A stretch of DNA of 64,000 nucleotides from Anisus vortex (Eukaryota; Mollusca; Gastropoda; Planorbidae), in contig CASBPS010000186.1 in NCBI GenBank assembly GCA_949126835.1, forward strand, positions 511,001 to 575,000. The letters are read 5' to 3'. Under the pieces are notes generated by a model. That model searched no databases, was not told the DNA's origin, and saw only the letters and a list, made by a program, of their open reading frames with translations. The position numbers and the translations under genes were made by a program. Numbering within the stretch: the first letter of the stretch is position 1; every line of letters starts with the position of its first letter. Positions 11,595 to 22,165 of the stretch are shown here, one piece after another.

Positions 11595-14410
11595 AACACG
11601 CTATTTTGCGGCTGTTAAACTTTTTAAAAAATCTTTAAAAAATGTACCAAAGATAGTTCACAACAAATTTTTTTTTTAATTTCCATACGGCCAAATCGAA
11701 AAAATTTGAGAAAAAACGTGGATGTTTTAATAATTTTACTAGCCTTGGTAGACTATAGAAGGCATATTACAAATTAGACCTATATTTATAGGCTAGGTCC
11801 AATTAATAATTGAATTATTAAAATTTTTCCTTTTTTCTTTAAGTATAGTAAATTAATTTTGCTTAACTTGCTTTGGGGTCATCCATTAATTATGTCAACA
11901 AAAAGGGGGGGGGGTTGAACAAGTTTGGCGATTGTTGAAATATGGGAGGGAGTCAAGGAAAAAATATCTGACATTAACAACATTACTTTTTATAACAAAT
12001 AAAAAAAATGGAAATTAGTCCTACATTTGAATGACACTCACCTGTCAAGAGCCTATCCTTTTAAAAAAGATTATACTCAATAGGCAACAGCATGACTTAC
12101 AGGCCTTCCCTTCTCCATCTCAATCTGAACAAAAAAAAACTAAAAGAAAATGGTACGAATGGGAAGGGGGGTGTGGTCGAGGTACACACTGTAAGTTTGT
12201 GTCCGGTGGGTGTGAAGGGGGGGGGGGGTATTGTACATGGCAGAGGACAAAAGATGATTTATTCTGATATATAAACTATATAGGTTTTTGCTAGCTGCCC
12301 TAATATAAGTCAAACATTAAAATTAATTCAATTAATTAGATCTATTTCATAATTTCAAAGTACTAATTTCTAATTTTCTGGAATAAATTGTGAGGTAAAA
12401 ATGTATAATAATCTGTGGCGTATCCAGGTTGCAAGGCGTGGGTCGCAAATTTTGCAAGGCAGGAGAAGAAGGGGGGACAGGGAATGCAACTATTTTATAA
12501 GTGCTGGGGCAGGGACAATTAATGCAAGAAAGAATAGTGAAAGAACGGTGGAAATAGAACACTAAGTCTTAACTCGTGCAAAATCGCCACTTAACTTGAA
12601 CAACTAACATTGTATCGAAATATCAATACTCAAAAGAAAAATTAGATTAATAAATAATTTCTTTTAAAATAATAATAGCAAGCAAAAGATATTGGGAAAA
12701 AAGTGGTGCCTCCATGAAACCCCCCCCCCCCTCCTCAGCTTGGCTACACCATGTGCTTTTTTTGTAAAAAAATAGGTGCCGGTACTCAGTGATGGATTGC
12801 CTAACTTTTAAAGCAATTTCGCATTTTATAATCAAATTCTTATTGCGCGCAATTTTAAAATAATTCAATTTTAACAAATTAATAATATAATAAATTAATA
12901 AACGTTAAAATACAAGAAAAATAATAATTTTTTCCCCACATGGAAAAAGGTTCCGGTACACCGTACCAGTGCGTACCGTCACAAAAAAAGCACCGGCTAC
13001 ACCTATGAGAGTTATAGGCAATTTGAAATCTGTTAAACAAGTTTAAATATGTATTAAAAATTATTTATAAACCTTTCAATCTCTGTTATTGCATTTAATT
13101 AAAGTATATAATAACCAGCTATTAAATTTTGCTAGTTAATATGGGAAGGTGAAGTAAAAATTGTTTGACATATTTTCATAGAAGGGTGTGAGGTTGTCTG
13201 AAATTTTGAAAATTGTTGACAAGGAGGAGAAAGTAAAAATTGACTTTACAATTTTTTATCTAATTAATGGAAGTCCCCTTTCTTCATGACCAACCTGGCC
13301 TTTGGAAAGCTATTTAAATCACTGCCCTATCAATCATCCTATCAATCTGAAACTTGGCACATAAACGTTAAAACAGATTCTATCAAATTTTCTGTGACAT
13401 CCCCCACCCCAAAAATTTAATTTTTAAAAATGTTTCTTTACTTTTATGGTGCGCATTGGTCATTCCTAATTAACCTCTCTTTTAGCTCTCTTTATTTCTT
13501 TCTGTAGGGTGGCAAATGAAAAAATCTTTGTAATGCTTTTGAATAAGGAAAATACATACAAAAAACATATTTTGTAAGCATTTTCTTACTTTATATAATA
13601 TACTGGTATTCAATTTATTGTTTTGTATATAGCTAATAAAATCATCATTTATACAATATGGCATCAAAACATTTAAATGATATTTTCATTTCTGTGCTTA
13701 ATTAATTATGTGCTATTTTATATTAACATTGCCATTTTTTTTTTACTAAGTGGGTATCCAAATGGAAAATCTTCAGATGGCTAATGCTAAAAAAAACTGA
13801 TTATTAATACTATAATTGTGTTAGCTTCAATTTAATGGTTTGTTTCTCATTACAAGTTATAGTTAAAATTTTTGTTTTGATTATCAGATATTGTTTTTGT
13901 AAAAGTCTAACTAAGTGTCTTTATATAATCATTTTAGAGTTATTTCTTCTTACTATGTGGATGGAAAAGGACTTCATCTTCAGAAGGCCATAAAAAAAAA
14001 GTACAATGATAAATAAGATTTATATGAAAAATATTCTTTTTAGAGGTCGTTTAATTTATTCAACTCAAATTATGCAATTGTAAAAAAGTTTTTTAATAAA
14101 TTACAAAGATGAAACTCAAGTTTCAATTGAAATAAATATTGTCTATAGCCTACATATTTGTAATTTTGTTCTATTTGCATAATTTCAGACAAATTTACTT
14201 ATTATTAAAGTGTGGGTCACAATTTTATATGCCTAAGGGGTTTCAAATGTGGCCATTCATTTCTTACAATTCTTCCATGTTGAATGTATAGTTAATATCA
14301 CTGAGTCTTATTATGCAGACATAGTTCAAATAATATGTTTTAATAAATAATAAATTGAATGCTCGCAAATATTAAAAAAAACAACACATCAACTCATATC
14401 AAATTTGACC
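11595..14410. other. AT-rich non-coding stretch with decayed short repeats
   Basis: No gene is visible. 11870-11990 and 13140-13290 are old copies of the short family also seen at 52943 and 55558 (CCATTAATTA-GTCAACA next to G- or C-rich runs). 12410-12500 and 12700-13010 contain homopolymer C/G runs and the inverted GTGCCGGTAC / GTACCG...CACCGG motif of a possible MITE. Short frames at 12031-12267 and 12347-12562 run through simple sequence and have no protein features. The rest is AT-rich with nothing recognisable. Confidence 0.6.
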
Positions 14411-14413
14411 TTT

Positions 14414-14600
14414 AAAGCAGCGTTCACCAGTTACAGGAAATTGTGTGGCCAGCACAATGTTCAGCTACCTTTACATTGCCCCCACTATTGTCAGGTATCC
14501 TTTAGAGCAGAGTAGACTTAGGGACAACCTCCAGACGGGGACAAAATCCTAGCCTTCACTAGGATTCAAAACTTGTGTTGCCACTCGGTCATTAACATAA
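14414..14600 (-). mobile_element. tRNA-derived SINE (family A)
   Basis: On the plus strand it reads GCAGCGTTCACCAGTTACAG, then GTGGCCAGCACAATG, a CTTTACATTGCCCC block and GGATTCAAAACTTG. In the sense (minus) direction it begins with a tRNA-like head (B-box-like GTTTTGAATCC, A-box-like GACCGAGTGG). It ends with the conserved tail CTGTAACTGGTGAACGCTGC. Related copies occur at 17755, 18035, 25310, 31905, 33540 and 58085. Confidence 0.75.
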
Positions 14601-14929
14601 ATTGGTAAAAATCGGCACTGAATACAAAAAAAGATGTTATAAATGGGTTTTGTCCATTTATACCTTTAAACCTTTTTTTGTGTGTGGAGTTATGGAGTTG
14701 AAAAGGAGCCTGCAAGTTTATTATGTTATGATGCATCAAGCTTCTTCATTGATCTCAAATTTACTATAAATTTTAACCCCAATTCAAATGAAGCATATTG
14801 CCAACTATGGATAACATTATTCTCTATCTTGTCACTATCATGTCTCTATCACTTCTACCTTCTCATTTCTTTTTAACTGTTGCTGTACAACTGGTGGTAC
14901 TTTATTCATATGCAAAACCCACCTGGAAA

Positions 14930-15240
14930 TCTTATCTTATATATTACAGATGTTTCTTCTATAAAGAAGACTGTTGCCTCCTTGGCTGATTCATGGTCTG
15001 AGTCTAGACTTGCATTTTGATTTAGTGTTTTAAATCTGAGTCTAGACTTGCATTTTGATTTAGTGTTTTAAATCTGAGTCTAGACTTGCATTTTGATTTA
15101 GTGTTTTAAATCTGAGTCTAGACTTGCATTTTGATTAGTGTTTTAAATGATGTTCAAGTTACCGGTACTGGTTTGTTCAGACAACCCATTCAATGCCCAG
15201 AGGCCACTCTGGAAAAATGAGTTCTTTTATGATTTTAAAT
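14930..15240 (-). mobile_element. 3' end of a LINE (family X) with internal 38-bp repeats
   Basis: Read on the minus strand, the segment encodes a LINE C-terminal remnant (SGLWALNGLSEQT) followed by a 3' UTR. That UTR ends in a TAATATATAAGATAAGAT tail, matching the copies at 32512-32760 and 26240-26400. The UTR segment containing TGCAAGTCTAGACTCAGA has been amplified about four times with a 38-bp period at 14997-15149. Short frames here on the plus strand are incidental. Confidence 0.65.
14997..15149. repeat. 38-bp tandem repeat, about 4 copies
   Basis: The unit TCTGAGTCTAGACTTGCATT plus TTGATTTAGTGTTTTAAA repeats nearly exactly; the last copy lacks one T. It is an expansion of a piece of the LINE family X 3' UTR, because the same piece occurs once in the related copy at 32575-32620. 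Confidence 0.92.
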
Positions 15241-15895
15241 GTAATTAAATAGATGAACAAGCACTGAGATTAGATTGCATATTCTCTCATGAGAACCTAG
15301 TGAGCTGTCCCCACATGATTAACCAATCACATGTCCCAAACTGCGCAGGGCAACTCAGATCAAAACTGCTTTTATATTACCCTGGGCTTGTGTAAGCTCA
15401 GATTAAAAATATTATGAGGATGGAAGACCAATACTGATATGAAATTATCAAAAGTAAAAAAATAGTTAAATAAGTGTCAACATAAAATATTAAAATTAAC
15501 AAACCAGAAAATCAGTCAATTAGCCCTAGTTATTTTATTATAAAAGCAACAAAATTAAAAATAAAGCATTCCAAAAATATATAATACTCTTGTGGTTTTT
15601 TTTTTTACAATGTTCCTTTGGTAGATCAAAAATATGATTTAACAAATATATACGAAGAATAGCAAATAATTGATTAAAAAAATCTTATTGGATATAAATA
15701 TAAAAGTATTTTTTTATACTTGTGAAACATCAGTTTCATAGTAATGTCAGAGTGCAAAAATGTTTTGTATCTGAAAATGATAAGTAATAAGAATGTGTTT
15801 ATGTTTGGCAGCGACTGATTGCCAAATACATTTTTTAGAGATGGAAAACAATAAGGCAAAATCAATAACAAGTAAAAAAAACAACCTCAAATTTG
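15241..15895. other. AT-rich stretch, probable 3' UTR and downstream of the hydrolase gene
   Basis: No gene or recognised repeat is visible. On the minus strand it lies directly downstream of the stop codon at 15896. An AATAAA-type signal (plus-strand TTTATT) lies at about 15532, which would allow a 3' UTR of about 360 bases. The exact cleavage site cannot be told from sequence alone. Confidence 0.4.
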
Positions 15896-16173
15896 TTATT
15901 TTGACGACACATAGCCAGTTTCTGATAAGAAATCTCTTATAGCTGTGCAGACCTTGTCTGGCTGGTCCATCTGGACCCAGTGGCTGGCTTCTGGTATTTT
16001 GGCAACTCTGGCCTTCGGAATATACCTGAGAGTCTCCTCCAGTAAAGACATGGTTATGGCTAAATCTTGGCAGCCCCAGATGATTTGAACAGGCATGGGA
16101 TAGTCCAGGTCATGATGACATATGCCAACACCTAGGTTGGCTCTGTAATAATTCAGACCAGGTGTTAGAGCTC
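15896..16173 (-). CDS. EPHX4-like gene, last coding exon
   Basis: The exon is 278 nt, starts after the acceptor AATCCAG at 16174, and ends in a stop. It encodes [13 protein letters not shown], the acid-bearing IIWGCQD, the His motif [10 protein letters not shown] and the C-terminus TGYVSSK. The opening GA completes a Gly codon with the G from the previous exon. Confidence 0.92.
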
Positions 16174-19100
16174 CTGGATTAAGATAAACAAGGTATAAAA
16201 GATGTCAAACATAATTTAAAAAATTAATGCTCATAAAAAAAGAATAGACATTACTAGAAAAACTAATAACTTAGAATTTAAAATTGATCTTATGTTACAG
16301 TTACATCACACACATTCTATACATTAGATTATTGCAGCCAATACTAATCCACAACTCAAGTCTAGTCTTGCATTTTGATCATTGTTTAAAAAATAGTAAA
16401 GTTGATTTTTGCTAAGTTGTTCAAGCTATTCCAGGCATAGAAACCGCTTGGGTAGAAATAAAATATTTATACATTTTTAATTCCTTAAAGAATAAAAAAA
16501 AAGTATTTTTTTCTCAACATCTTTTTGAAGGTGTGGAATCAACTTCCCATTCAACTCAGGCAAACATATTCTATTGTTACTTTCAAAAATAACTTAAAAA
16601 CACATTTTTTCAATATTTACCTTCGTTAAACATGCTTTAGACCCATACTGTCTTACTTTTTATGATAGATTGGTTAATGCTTCATTTATTTGATTTGTCC
16701 TATGTTTGCAAAGTTTTAAATTATCAATTAGCTTTATATTTTTTAGCCTGGAGATCATATCAGTGTTCTTAGTTGTATGTTAAATGTGCTCTGAGCTTAC
16801 ATTATGTTTTTTGGCAGCGCTATACAAAAATTATTATTATTAATATTTCTCAAGGTAAAGGTATTGTATTTCTAATTTAGAAATGAACGCTTACTGTATT
16901 AGACATATTATTATGTAGCTTTTTAACTTCTTGCTAGAAGTTTCTTAGCTTTATGCTTGTTATTTGTGTTTGCTTGTTAAAAGCCTTATAGTGAACGGTT
17001 GTGTATATCTCAAGACAAAAAAACATTGTTTCTATTTTCATTCATTAATATTTTCTATAAAATAATTTCTGAAATTATTTTGTGATAAATTTTGGGCAAA
17101 AAATAAAAACAAAATTGTGTGGTTTCCCATGAAAACTATGTAAACTTTTACCTGGTTGCCTAAAGTAAAATTTGTAACACTCCACATCGTCTGATGACAT
17201 CAGACCAGAGCGAACACCAAAAGGTTTACTTTGAAGACTGTCCGCCAGAAGCTTTGCATCTTGGAGACCAGCCAAAAATTCAGGTAGATAATGCAGGTTA
17301 AAAAAGTAGATGTAACTGAAAAAAGAAATTGTCACTTCGAGTTTAACATTCATGGATGCCACTACTGTATATCACTATATGGCATATTCACCTTTTCCTT
17401 AATCTCTCGGGTGGAATATTGGGGCATCATTGCTGACTGTCTGACCACCTCACGCCCTTTGTCACAGAATTGATTTGATTAAATTTTGCTAGATGTGTAG
17501 TGGGCTATGGGTATCTGCAAGTAGTGGGACATACAGCATCTCTTGCCCCCACCCATGGAAATGTTATTTGACTCTATTGCCTAATTGAAAATGTGGGTTC
17601 ACCCTGCCTTACCTTGGGAAAATGCACTATAAAAGCATTATTATTATTATTATTAACAATATCTTTGGATGGCTATGAATATGACAGGTCAGAGAGTATG
17701 CAAGAGGTAAGTGTACAGAGCTAATAAGAAAATATAGCATTACTTTAAGATTATGTTGGTCCATAGGGAAAGTGATGCTGTGTTAAACAGTTTCCATGGC
17801 CACCGTATAAGTTGTTTGGCCAGTATGATTACTAGCCAACCTTTACTTTCTTTAACTAATGTCATCTATTTATCAGAGCTGACAAGACTAAGGGAAAACC
17901 TCCAGACAAAGGTAAAAACCCCAGGCATTTTTTAACTGGACTTAAACCCAAGAACTGCAGAATGGCCAACTGCTGCTAGACTAGACATGTTTCTTAAAAA
18001 AGATTACATTATAAGATCAGAATTTAAAAAAATCTAAAATGGGGATTGCGTGGCCAGTACAATCTCTAGATGCACTTGTTTTTCCCAAATAATGTCAGGT
18101 ATACATCAGATCTGTATAGACTTAGAGAGCCCCCCAGACCCAGCAGGAACAACCTTCAGACCCAACACCCTCCGATCCCAGGTATAAACCTGGCATGTTG
18201 ACCTGGATGTGAACGCCAGACCATCAGAATGTTAATCCAAGATGCTGGCACTAGATAATCATTTCCCATAATGCAAGAACAATCACATATAAACTCTTTC
18301 GTCATAAGTGGCGTCCGGACATGGAATGTGTTTCCGAAACAAACCAGGAAAATAAAAAACTTATCATTTAAAACCCTACCCAAAATGCTAGAATAGACTC
18401 AAACCAAACATTAGTTGGGACAAAGTAAAGGTGGCTTGTGATGGCCACACAACCCCCTAGTATGCAGTGGCCATGGAAACTGGTGAAAGCTGCTTCAATG
18501 GATCTATTTGGTCCAATGGGATTACTTACCCTGATGCAAGAAATTGTAGAGGTTTCCAGATACTAGTGAATCCATGCTTCCAAATTGTTACAGGTGGAAT
18601 GTTCATTACAACCAATCTATCCACCATTTCTGGATTCAGTGATGCAAAAGCCCAGGCAACAGCTCCACCCCAATCATGAGATAACAAAACGCAGGATTTA
18701 TAACCTTAAAAGACACATTTGAGAAAGTATTTTTCAAAACATGCACCATGGATGGAATAGACATATACATGATAAAATCTGCCAACTTATCCTTCACCAT
18801 ATTAATATTATGAAAGCTATCAATAATGGACAAATGAAAGGACTTGCTTAGCAAAGGGTGCTGTTATATAAAAAAATATTTACAATAAGGGGAGAGGGGT
18901 GGTGCAAACTTTAAATGTTAGTATTGTAATGTAAGAAATAAATCTGCATAGACTTGTGAAATGGTGGCATACCTCAAACAAGAATAGTTAGTCTTCTAAG
19001 CCCATGGGACTTAAGAGCCTAATAAAAAGTGTTTCTGGTTTAGCCCTTATGCGGTGTATCAGCATTCTAAAACCAATAGACAGGGTAAAGGGGTGTCCAA

Positions 19101-20474
19101 TGGTCACATGCCAGCTTTGCAGTTGAATAAAATGCAATGTAATTTTCTTTTTTTATACCAATAAACTCACATTTCTCTGTGTTGATTTTTATATAAAACA
19201 TTTTGTCAATTTTGTACTGCAGGGATGTAAAGCTGGTGGTCATTTGGGAAACACATTACACCACACTCATTCCTCATAATAGATTGTACTTTCTGCATTG
19301 GGCACAATAATCTATATATATAAAAAGACAGTGTTAAGCCCCGCGAGGATCCCCATTGGTCAATTTGAAAACATGTGTGTCACTGACCTATCTAGGCCTA
19401 GCCCAATATACCGTCTAATAATTTTTCACATCGGACATGTGTCTTCGATAGCTCAGTGGTAAACGTAGTGGACTGCTATACGGGCGACCAGGGTTCGATT
19501 CTCCAGTTAGACTATACTTTTTGTTTCGACAATTAATTTTTCAAACTTCTAAAAACTAAAGACATTGTAAATCTATAGGCAATATAGATTTTGTTAAATA
19601 AAAATATTTGACTATTTTTTTTACCCTATTACAATATTTTATTTACTTTCCTAAAAGTATTCAGTAAGTGTAGTTTATAAATTTGTTATCTGCACCCCAG
19701 ACAGTCCTTTTTTTTTTCACCCGGGCAACGCCGGGCAATGTAGCTTGTATAATATAAAGTACTCTTACTTTTCTAGGTCTTTTCTACCATATGGCTTTTT
19801 AAAATACTTTTCAAAGTATTGGCTTGTCATTCAAACAGCAAATTAACCTTTTAGTGTGAAAACAACAAAAAACATTTTTTTAATTGCAAATTTTAAAAAC
19901 CTTCGTACCAGAATGGCAATAAAATCACTGTGTCATTCACCTTTAGATGGGCACGGTGACCGAGCAGCAGCGCGTTCGGCTAGTGTACTGAAAGTTCAAA
20001 CCTGGTGCAATCTTTGTTCACAATTTTTATTGGACTGATGTGCAGCAAACACATAGATCTAATCTATCATTTCATTTTAAAAGTGCTTTTTTAACTGATG
20101 TGTTTTACAGATAACCTTGCTCTAAATGTAAGGTAAACAAATCTGATAAGAAAAAGGCTGCCCTAGTTATATAGAAACAAGGATCTCAACTAGAACGCCT
20201 CTTGCCCCCCATCAACCAACCTTATCACACCAAACACACCCTCAAAGTGCAACAGAATATAACTAATGAACTGCTTATGAATATTTTCACAGAGCATTAT
20301 CCATAAAAGAGCAACTAGCTTGGGAGTCTGGTTAGAGGAAGAAGATGAAAAAAAGAATCACCTAACAACTCAATAAGCTTTTGTACATCTCGAACCAAAA
20401 CATCCATCTTGTAGTTTTCTACGCCTTTTGGTTTGTCCGATTCACCAAAGCCTCTCATGTCAACTGCTACAACC
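15896..20474 (-). CDS. Epoxide hydrolase 4-like alpha/beta-hydrolase, partial (last four exons)
   Basis: Four minus-strand exons (20474-20362, 18704-18530, 17315-17152, 16173-15896) join in one frame with GT-AG introns and complete each other's split codons. They give about 242 C-terminal residues of a protein of about 360. Visible features are [12 protein letters not shown] (5-16), the nucleophile elbow SHDWGG with Asp48, cap tyrosines in YIYFF (97-101) and NYYR (158-161), the acid Asp187 in WGCQD, and the catalytic His215 in [10 protein letters not shown]. The family (EPHX3/EPHX4) consists of membrane-anchored microsomal hydrolases that open epoxides through an Asp-ester intermediate; EPHX4's own substrate is not established. 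The N-terminal anchor and HGFP oxyanion motif must lie in upstream exons, which I could not find between 20475 and the hAT element at 21897. SHDWGG instead of the common GHDWGG is a minor change. All catalytic residues present are intact, so this is probably a live host gene with repeat-filled introns. Confidence 0.9.
16350..16450 (-). mobile_element. LINE family X C-terminal remnant
   Basis: Read on the minus strand it encodes [14 protein letters not shown] and then ATCAAAATGCAAGACTAGAC, the same end as in the copies at 14930, 26240 and 32512. It lies in the last intron of the hydrolase gene and is too short and mutated to function. Confidence 0.55.
16528..16846 (+). mobile_element. L2/CR1-type LINE 3' end
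   Basis: It starts with GTGTGGAATCAACTTCCCAT (VWNQLPIQ), followed by [12 protein letters not shown] coding, a stop and a 3' UTR ending GGCAGCGCTATACAAA and ATT repeats. It closely matches the copies at 59090-59396 and 62160-62463. It lies in an intron of the hydrolase gene, antisense to it. Confidence 0.8.
17152..17315 (-). CDS. EPHX4-like gene, third visible exon (cap domain)
   Basis: The exon is 164 nt. The acceptor is a pyrimidine tract ending TTTTTTCAG and the donor is CCAG|GTAAAAG. It encodes the cap region [16 protein letters not shown] to KFYFRQP. Entry phase is 2 and exit phase is 1, both matching the neighbouring exons. Confidence 0.92.
17590..17660 (+). mobile_element. LINE-like 3' tail with ATT repeat
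   Basis: AATGCACTATAAAAGCATTA followed by six ATT units resembles the 3' ends of the L2-type LINEs here (GCGCTATA-AAA then ATT repeats). Only the tail is recognisable. Confidence 0.4.
17755..17985 (-). mobile_element. tRNA-derived SINE (family A)
   Basis: The plus strand shows the family blocks in order: AAACAGTTTCCATGGCCACC, GGCCAGTATGATTA, CAACCTTTACTTTC, ATCAGAGCTG, and the head with GGACTTAAACCC (reverse of a B box). Sense is minus. It is diverged, and it lies in the third intron from the 3' end of the hydrolase gene. Confidence 0.65.
18035..18260 (-). mobile_element. tRNA-derived SINE (family A)
   Basis: GCGTGGCCAGTACAAT, AATGTCAGGTATACATCAGA and CCCAGACCC blocks are followed by a tRNA-like head. 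On the minus strand that head reads GGTCTGGCGTTCACATCCAG and GCCAGGTTTATACCTGG. It is a diverged family A copy, intronic in the hydrolase gene. Confidence 0.6.
18300..18400 (+). mobile_element. LINE family X C-terminal remnant
   Basis: The frame starting at GTCCGGACATGGAATGTG reads [13 protein letters not shown], then FKTLPKMLE and a stop. It is comparable with the copy at 26240-26345. It lies in an intron of the hydrolase gene and is degraded. Confidence 0.5.
18428..18505 (+). mobile_element. SINE family A 3' fragment
   Basis: GATGGCCACACAACCCCCTA and then GTGGCCATGGAAACTGGTGA and AGCTGCTT match the sense 3' portion of family A. The fragment ends about 25 bp from the donor of the 18530-18704 exon. 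Confidence 0.5.
18530..18704 (-). CDS. EPHX4-like gene, second visible exon (nucleophile elbow)
   Basis: The exon is 175 nt, with acceptor TCTTTTAAG and donor CAGG|GTAAGT. It encodes [19 protein letters not shown] and then the beginning of the cap ([14 protein letters not shown]). Asp in HDWGG is the expected catalytic nucleophile. The reading frame is open throughout. Confidence 0.92.
18705..19310. other. Intronic DNA of the hydrolase gene, nothing recognised
   Basis: AT-rich sequence with a small G-rich tract at 18890-18905. The short frame at 18636-18854 is an overlap of the exon into intron and is not a separate gene. No element boundaries were found. Confidence 0.4.
19311..19757 (+). 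mobile_element. Non-autonomous Helitron-like (Helentron-type) element
   Basis: The 5' end is TCTATATATATAAAAAGACA at 19311. The 3' end has the short hairpin CCCGGGCAACGCCGGG at about 19720-19735, followed by CAATGTAGCTTGTATAATAT. Such termini are typical of Helitron2/Helentron elements. No Rep-helicase is encoded. The middle carries a tRNA-like segment (19444-19515). Related minus-strand pieces are at 59955-60117 and 63025-63217. Confidence 0.7.
19444..19515 (+). other. tRNA-like segment inside the Helitron-like element
   Basis: TAGCTCAGTGGTAAACG fits a Pol III A box and GGTTCGATTC a B box, at tRNA spacing, with GTCT/AGAC pairing at the outer ends. The D stem and the inner acceptor pairs are poor, so it is more likely tRNA-derived than a functional tRNA. 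Both boxes are still present in the copy at 63025-63217; the copy at 59955 has lost the B box. Confidence 0.6.
19945..20010 (+). mobile_element. tRNA-derived (Leu/Ser-like) SINE head fragment
   Basis: GGGCACGGTGACCGAGCAGC and GCGTTCGGCTAGTG and AGTTCAAACCTGG follow the layout of a class II tRNA head (GGCACGGTGGCCGAG-type), with degraded boxes. It is intronic in the hydrolase gene. Its body and tail are not clear. Confidence 0.5.
20362..20474 (-). CDS. EPHX4-like gene, first visible exon
   Basis: The exon is 113 nt, with acceptor CTGTTCAG and donor GTTAG|GTGATT. It encodes [17 protein letters not shown] and [14 protein letters not shown], the strand and helix before the nucleophile elbow. Its single trailing G joins GT of the next exon to give Gly. 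More upstream exons are needed for a complete protein. Confidence 0.88.
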
Positions 20475-21896
20475 CTGAACAGAATAAATAATTTAAAAAA
20501 TACAGATATTCTGTTCTAGTTGGCCTGGACATCACCATAGCTAGACAGAGAAGATCAATTAATATCAAAATGGTAACAAAAATTCTTTTTCATATTTTTA
20601 ATATAAATAACTTTAAACAAAATCTTATTATTGACTGGATTAAAGGTCCAATTTAACTGAGATCTAGAATCAGTCATCCTTTAGAGTCATGGATATTAGC
20701 CATACAGTTCAAAAAAATTTGTAAATAGAATAATTATTTATACAATTTTAAACTGAACATCTCCAGGGCTAAGAGCATTTCAACAAAATAAATATAGTAT
20801 AAGTCAGCCCTAGATCTATATTCTATATAATATGGCCTAGCATAGGCCTACTGTAGCTAGGCCCTATATAATTTATCTATAAGCCTATACTATATACTAT
20901 ATATATTTATATAAAGTAACATACTAGCTTTACTAGCAGCAGTAGGCCTATCACTACTATCAGTGTACAAAATAAGTGCCAGCAGTGCATATATATCATA
21001 TATAAAATAAGCCTATATAATATATATATATTATATATAAAATATATATATATATTTTATTATTTTATAGGCATAAAAAGCAGTAATTCACTGTACCCTG
21101 GGTCGGTACTGTTTAGTTTTAGTTGCCAGTTACAGCTAAATAATTGGTTAGTTATTAGACTTAGTTGAAGTTCTGTTCCTCCTTTAAAAATTATAAGTCA
21201 TCATAAAAATAAGTAGGCCTATTCATAACTTATGACATAGTGACATAAAGTATAACTTAAAAGCACAACTGGCATAACTCATAAGTCGCGTATATATAAT
21301 ATAAGTACAAGTCAACAAGTGATAAGTCAGATAACTTCAGATAAGTGAATAAGTGACAATAACAATATAAATATGGATAATTTTATAGGCCTATACCTAT
21401 ACCCTAACCCTATGCCCTATACCGTCCTATACCGATACCTATCCTATGCCTACCTATACCTATACTATGTAAATGTACTATGTGTATAAGTATAATACAC
21501 ATATTCACATATGAAATATGTGCCTAATATCAAACTAAACTATTAGGCTACCTACCACAGAAAAGGGTAGACTGCAATTAGTTTTTTTCTGTACCATATA
21601 AAATATGTTAATAAAAGCTGATTCAAATGTCTGTATTTATAATTTTAGGCCTACACAGCTTCTGTGAAAGATTATATTACTCTCCCTTTGTTTTGATAAT
21701 TTAGTACATTTTCAGCTTTGTATCAAAAAGAGTTACGCTTGCAAGCACTGTACTATATATATAGCTCAGTGCATGTTCTGATTTCTTTTCGAAATAGCTT
21801 TCATGAGCCGTTCGTTGATTTAATATTGTCGCAGTAGGCTTACGGCTTACGGAAACAACGTTATCTTTTACAAGTAGTATCGATAAATAGGCTATA
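20475..21896. other. AT-rich stretch upstream of the visible hydrolase exons
   Basis: No further exon with an HGFP-type motif was recognised on the minus strand. 20820-21070 and 21360-21480 are low-complexity runs of TATA, CCTATACC and similar. It is presumably intron of the hydrolase gene, by inference from the incomplete protein. Confidence 0.4.
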
Positions 21897-22165
21897 CAGG
21901 GCCGGATTTAGACTTGATGGGGCCCTAAGCTATTTGAGATATGGGGCCCTTTATAAGTCCAGAATTATATGTTAGTGCAAAATATGATTTTCGGATACAT
22001 AGAGGGTTAAAATGAAATACAATTAAGAAGTAGGCTATTGCCTATAGTTAGTGAAATAATACTTTTTTTTACATTTGTATTCATTCATAACAAACTTAAA
22101 ATGCAAACTCTGGTAAAAAGAAACAAAAATTCTTTTAAAAGGAATAATTTACAAAGACTTATTAT

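Noticed and set aside
12031..12274. Two short overlapping plus-strand frames with Gly-rich ends
   Set aside because: The frames run through G runs in AT-rich DNA; no conserved motif.
18156..18383. 75-aa minus-strand frame
   Set aside because: Crosses a SINE and a LINE remnant in opposite orientation; chance frame.
19444..19515. Functional tRNA gene
   Set aside because: A and B boxes are present, but the D stem and inner acceptor pairs are poor and the segment is part of a repeated Helitron-like element.
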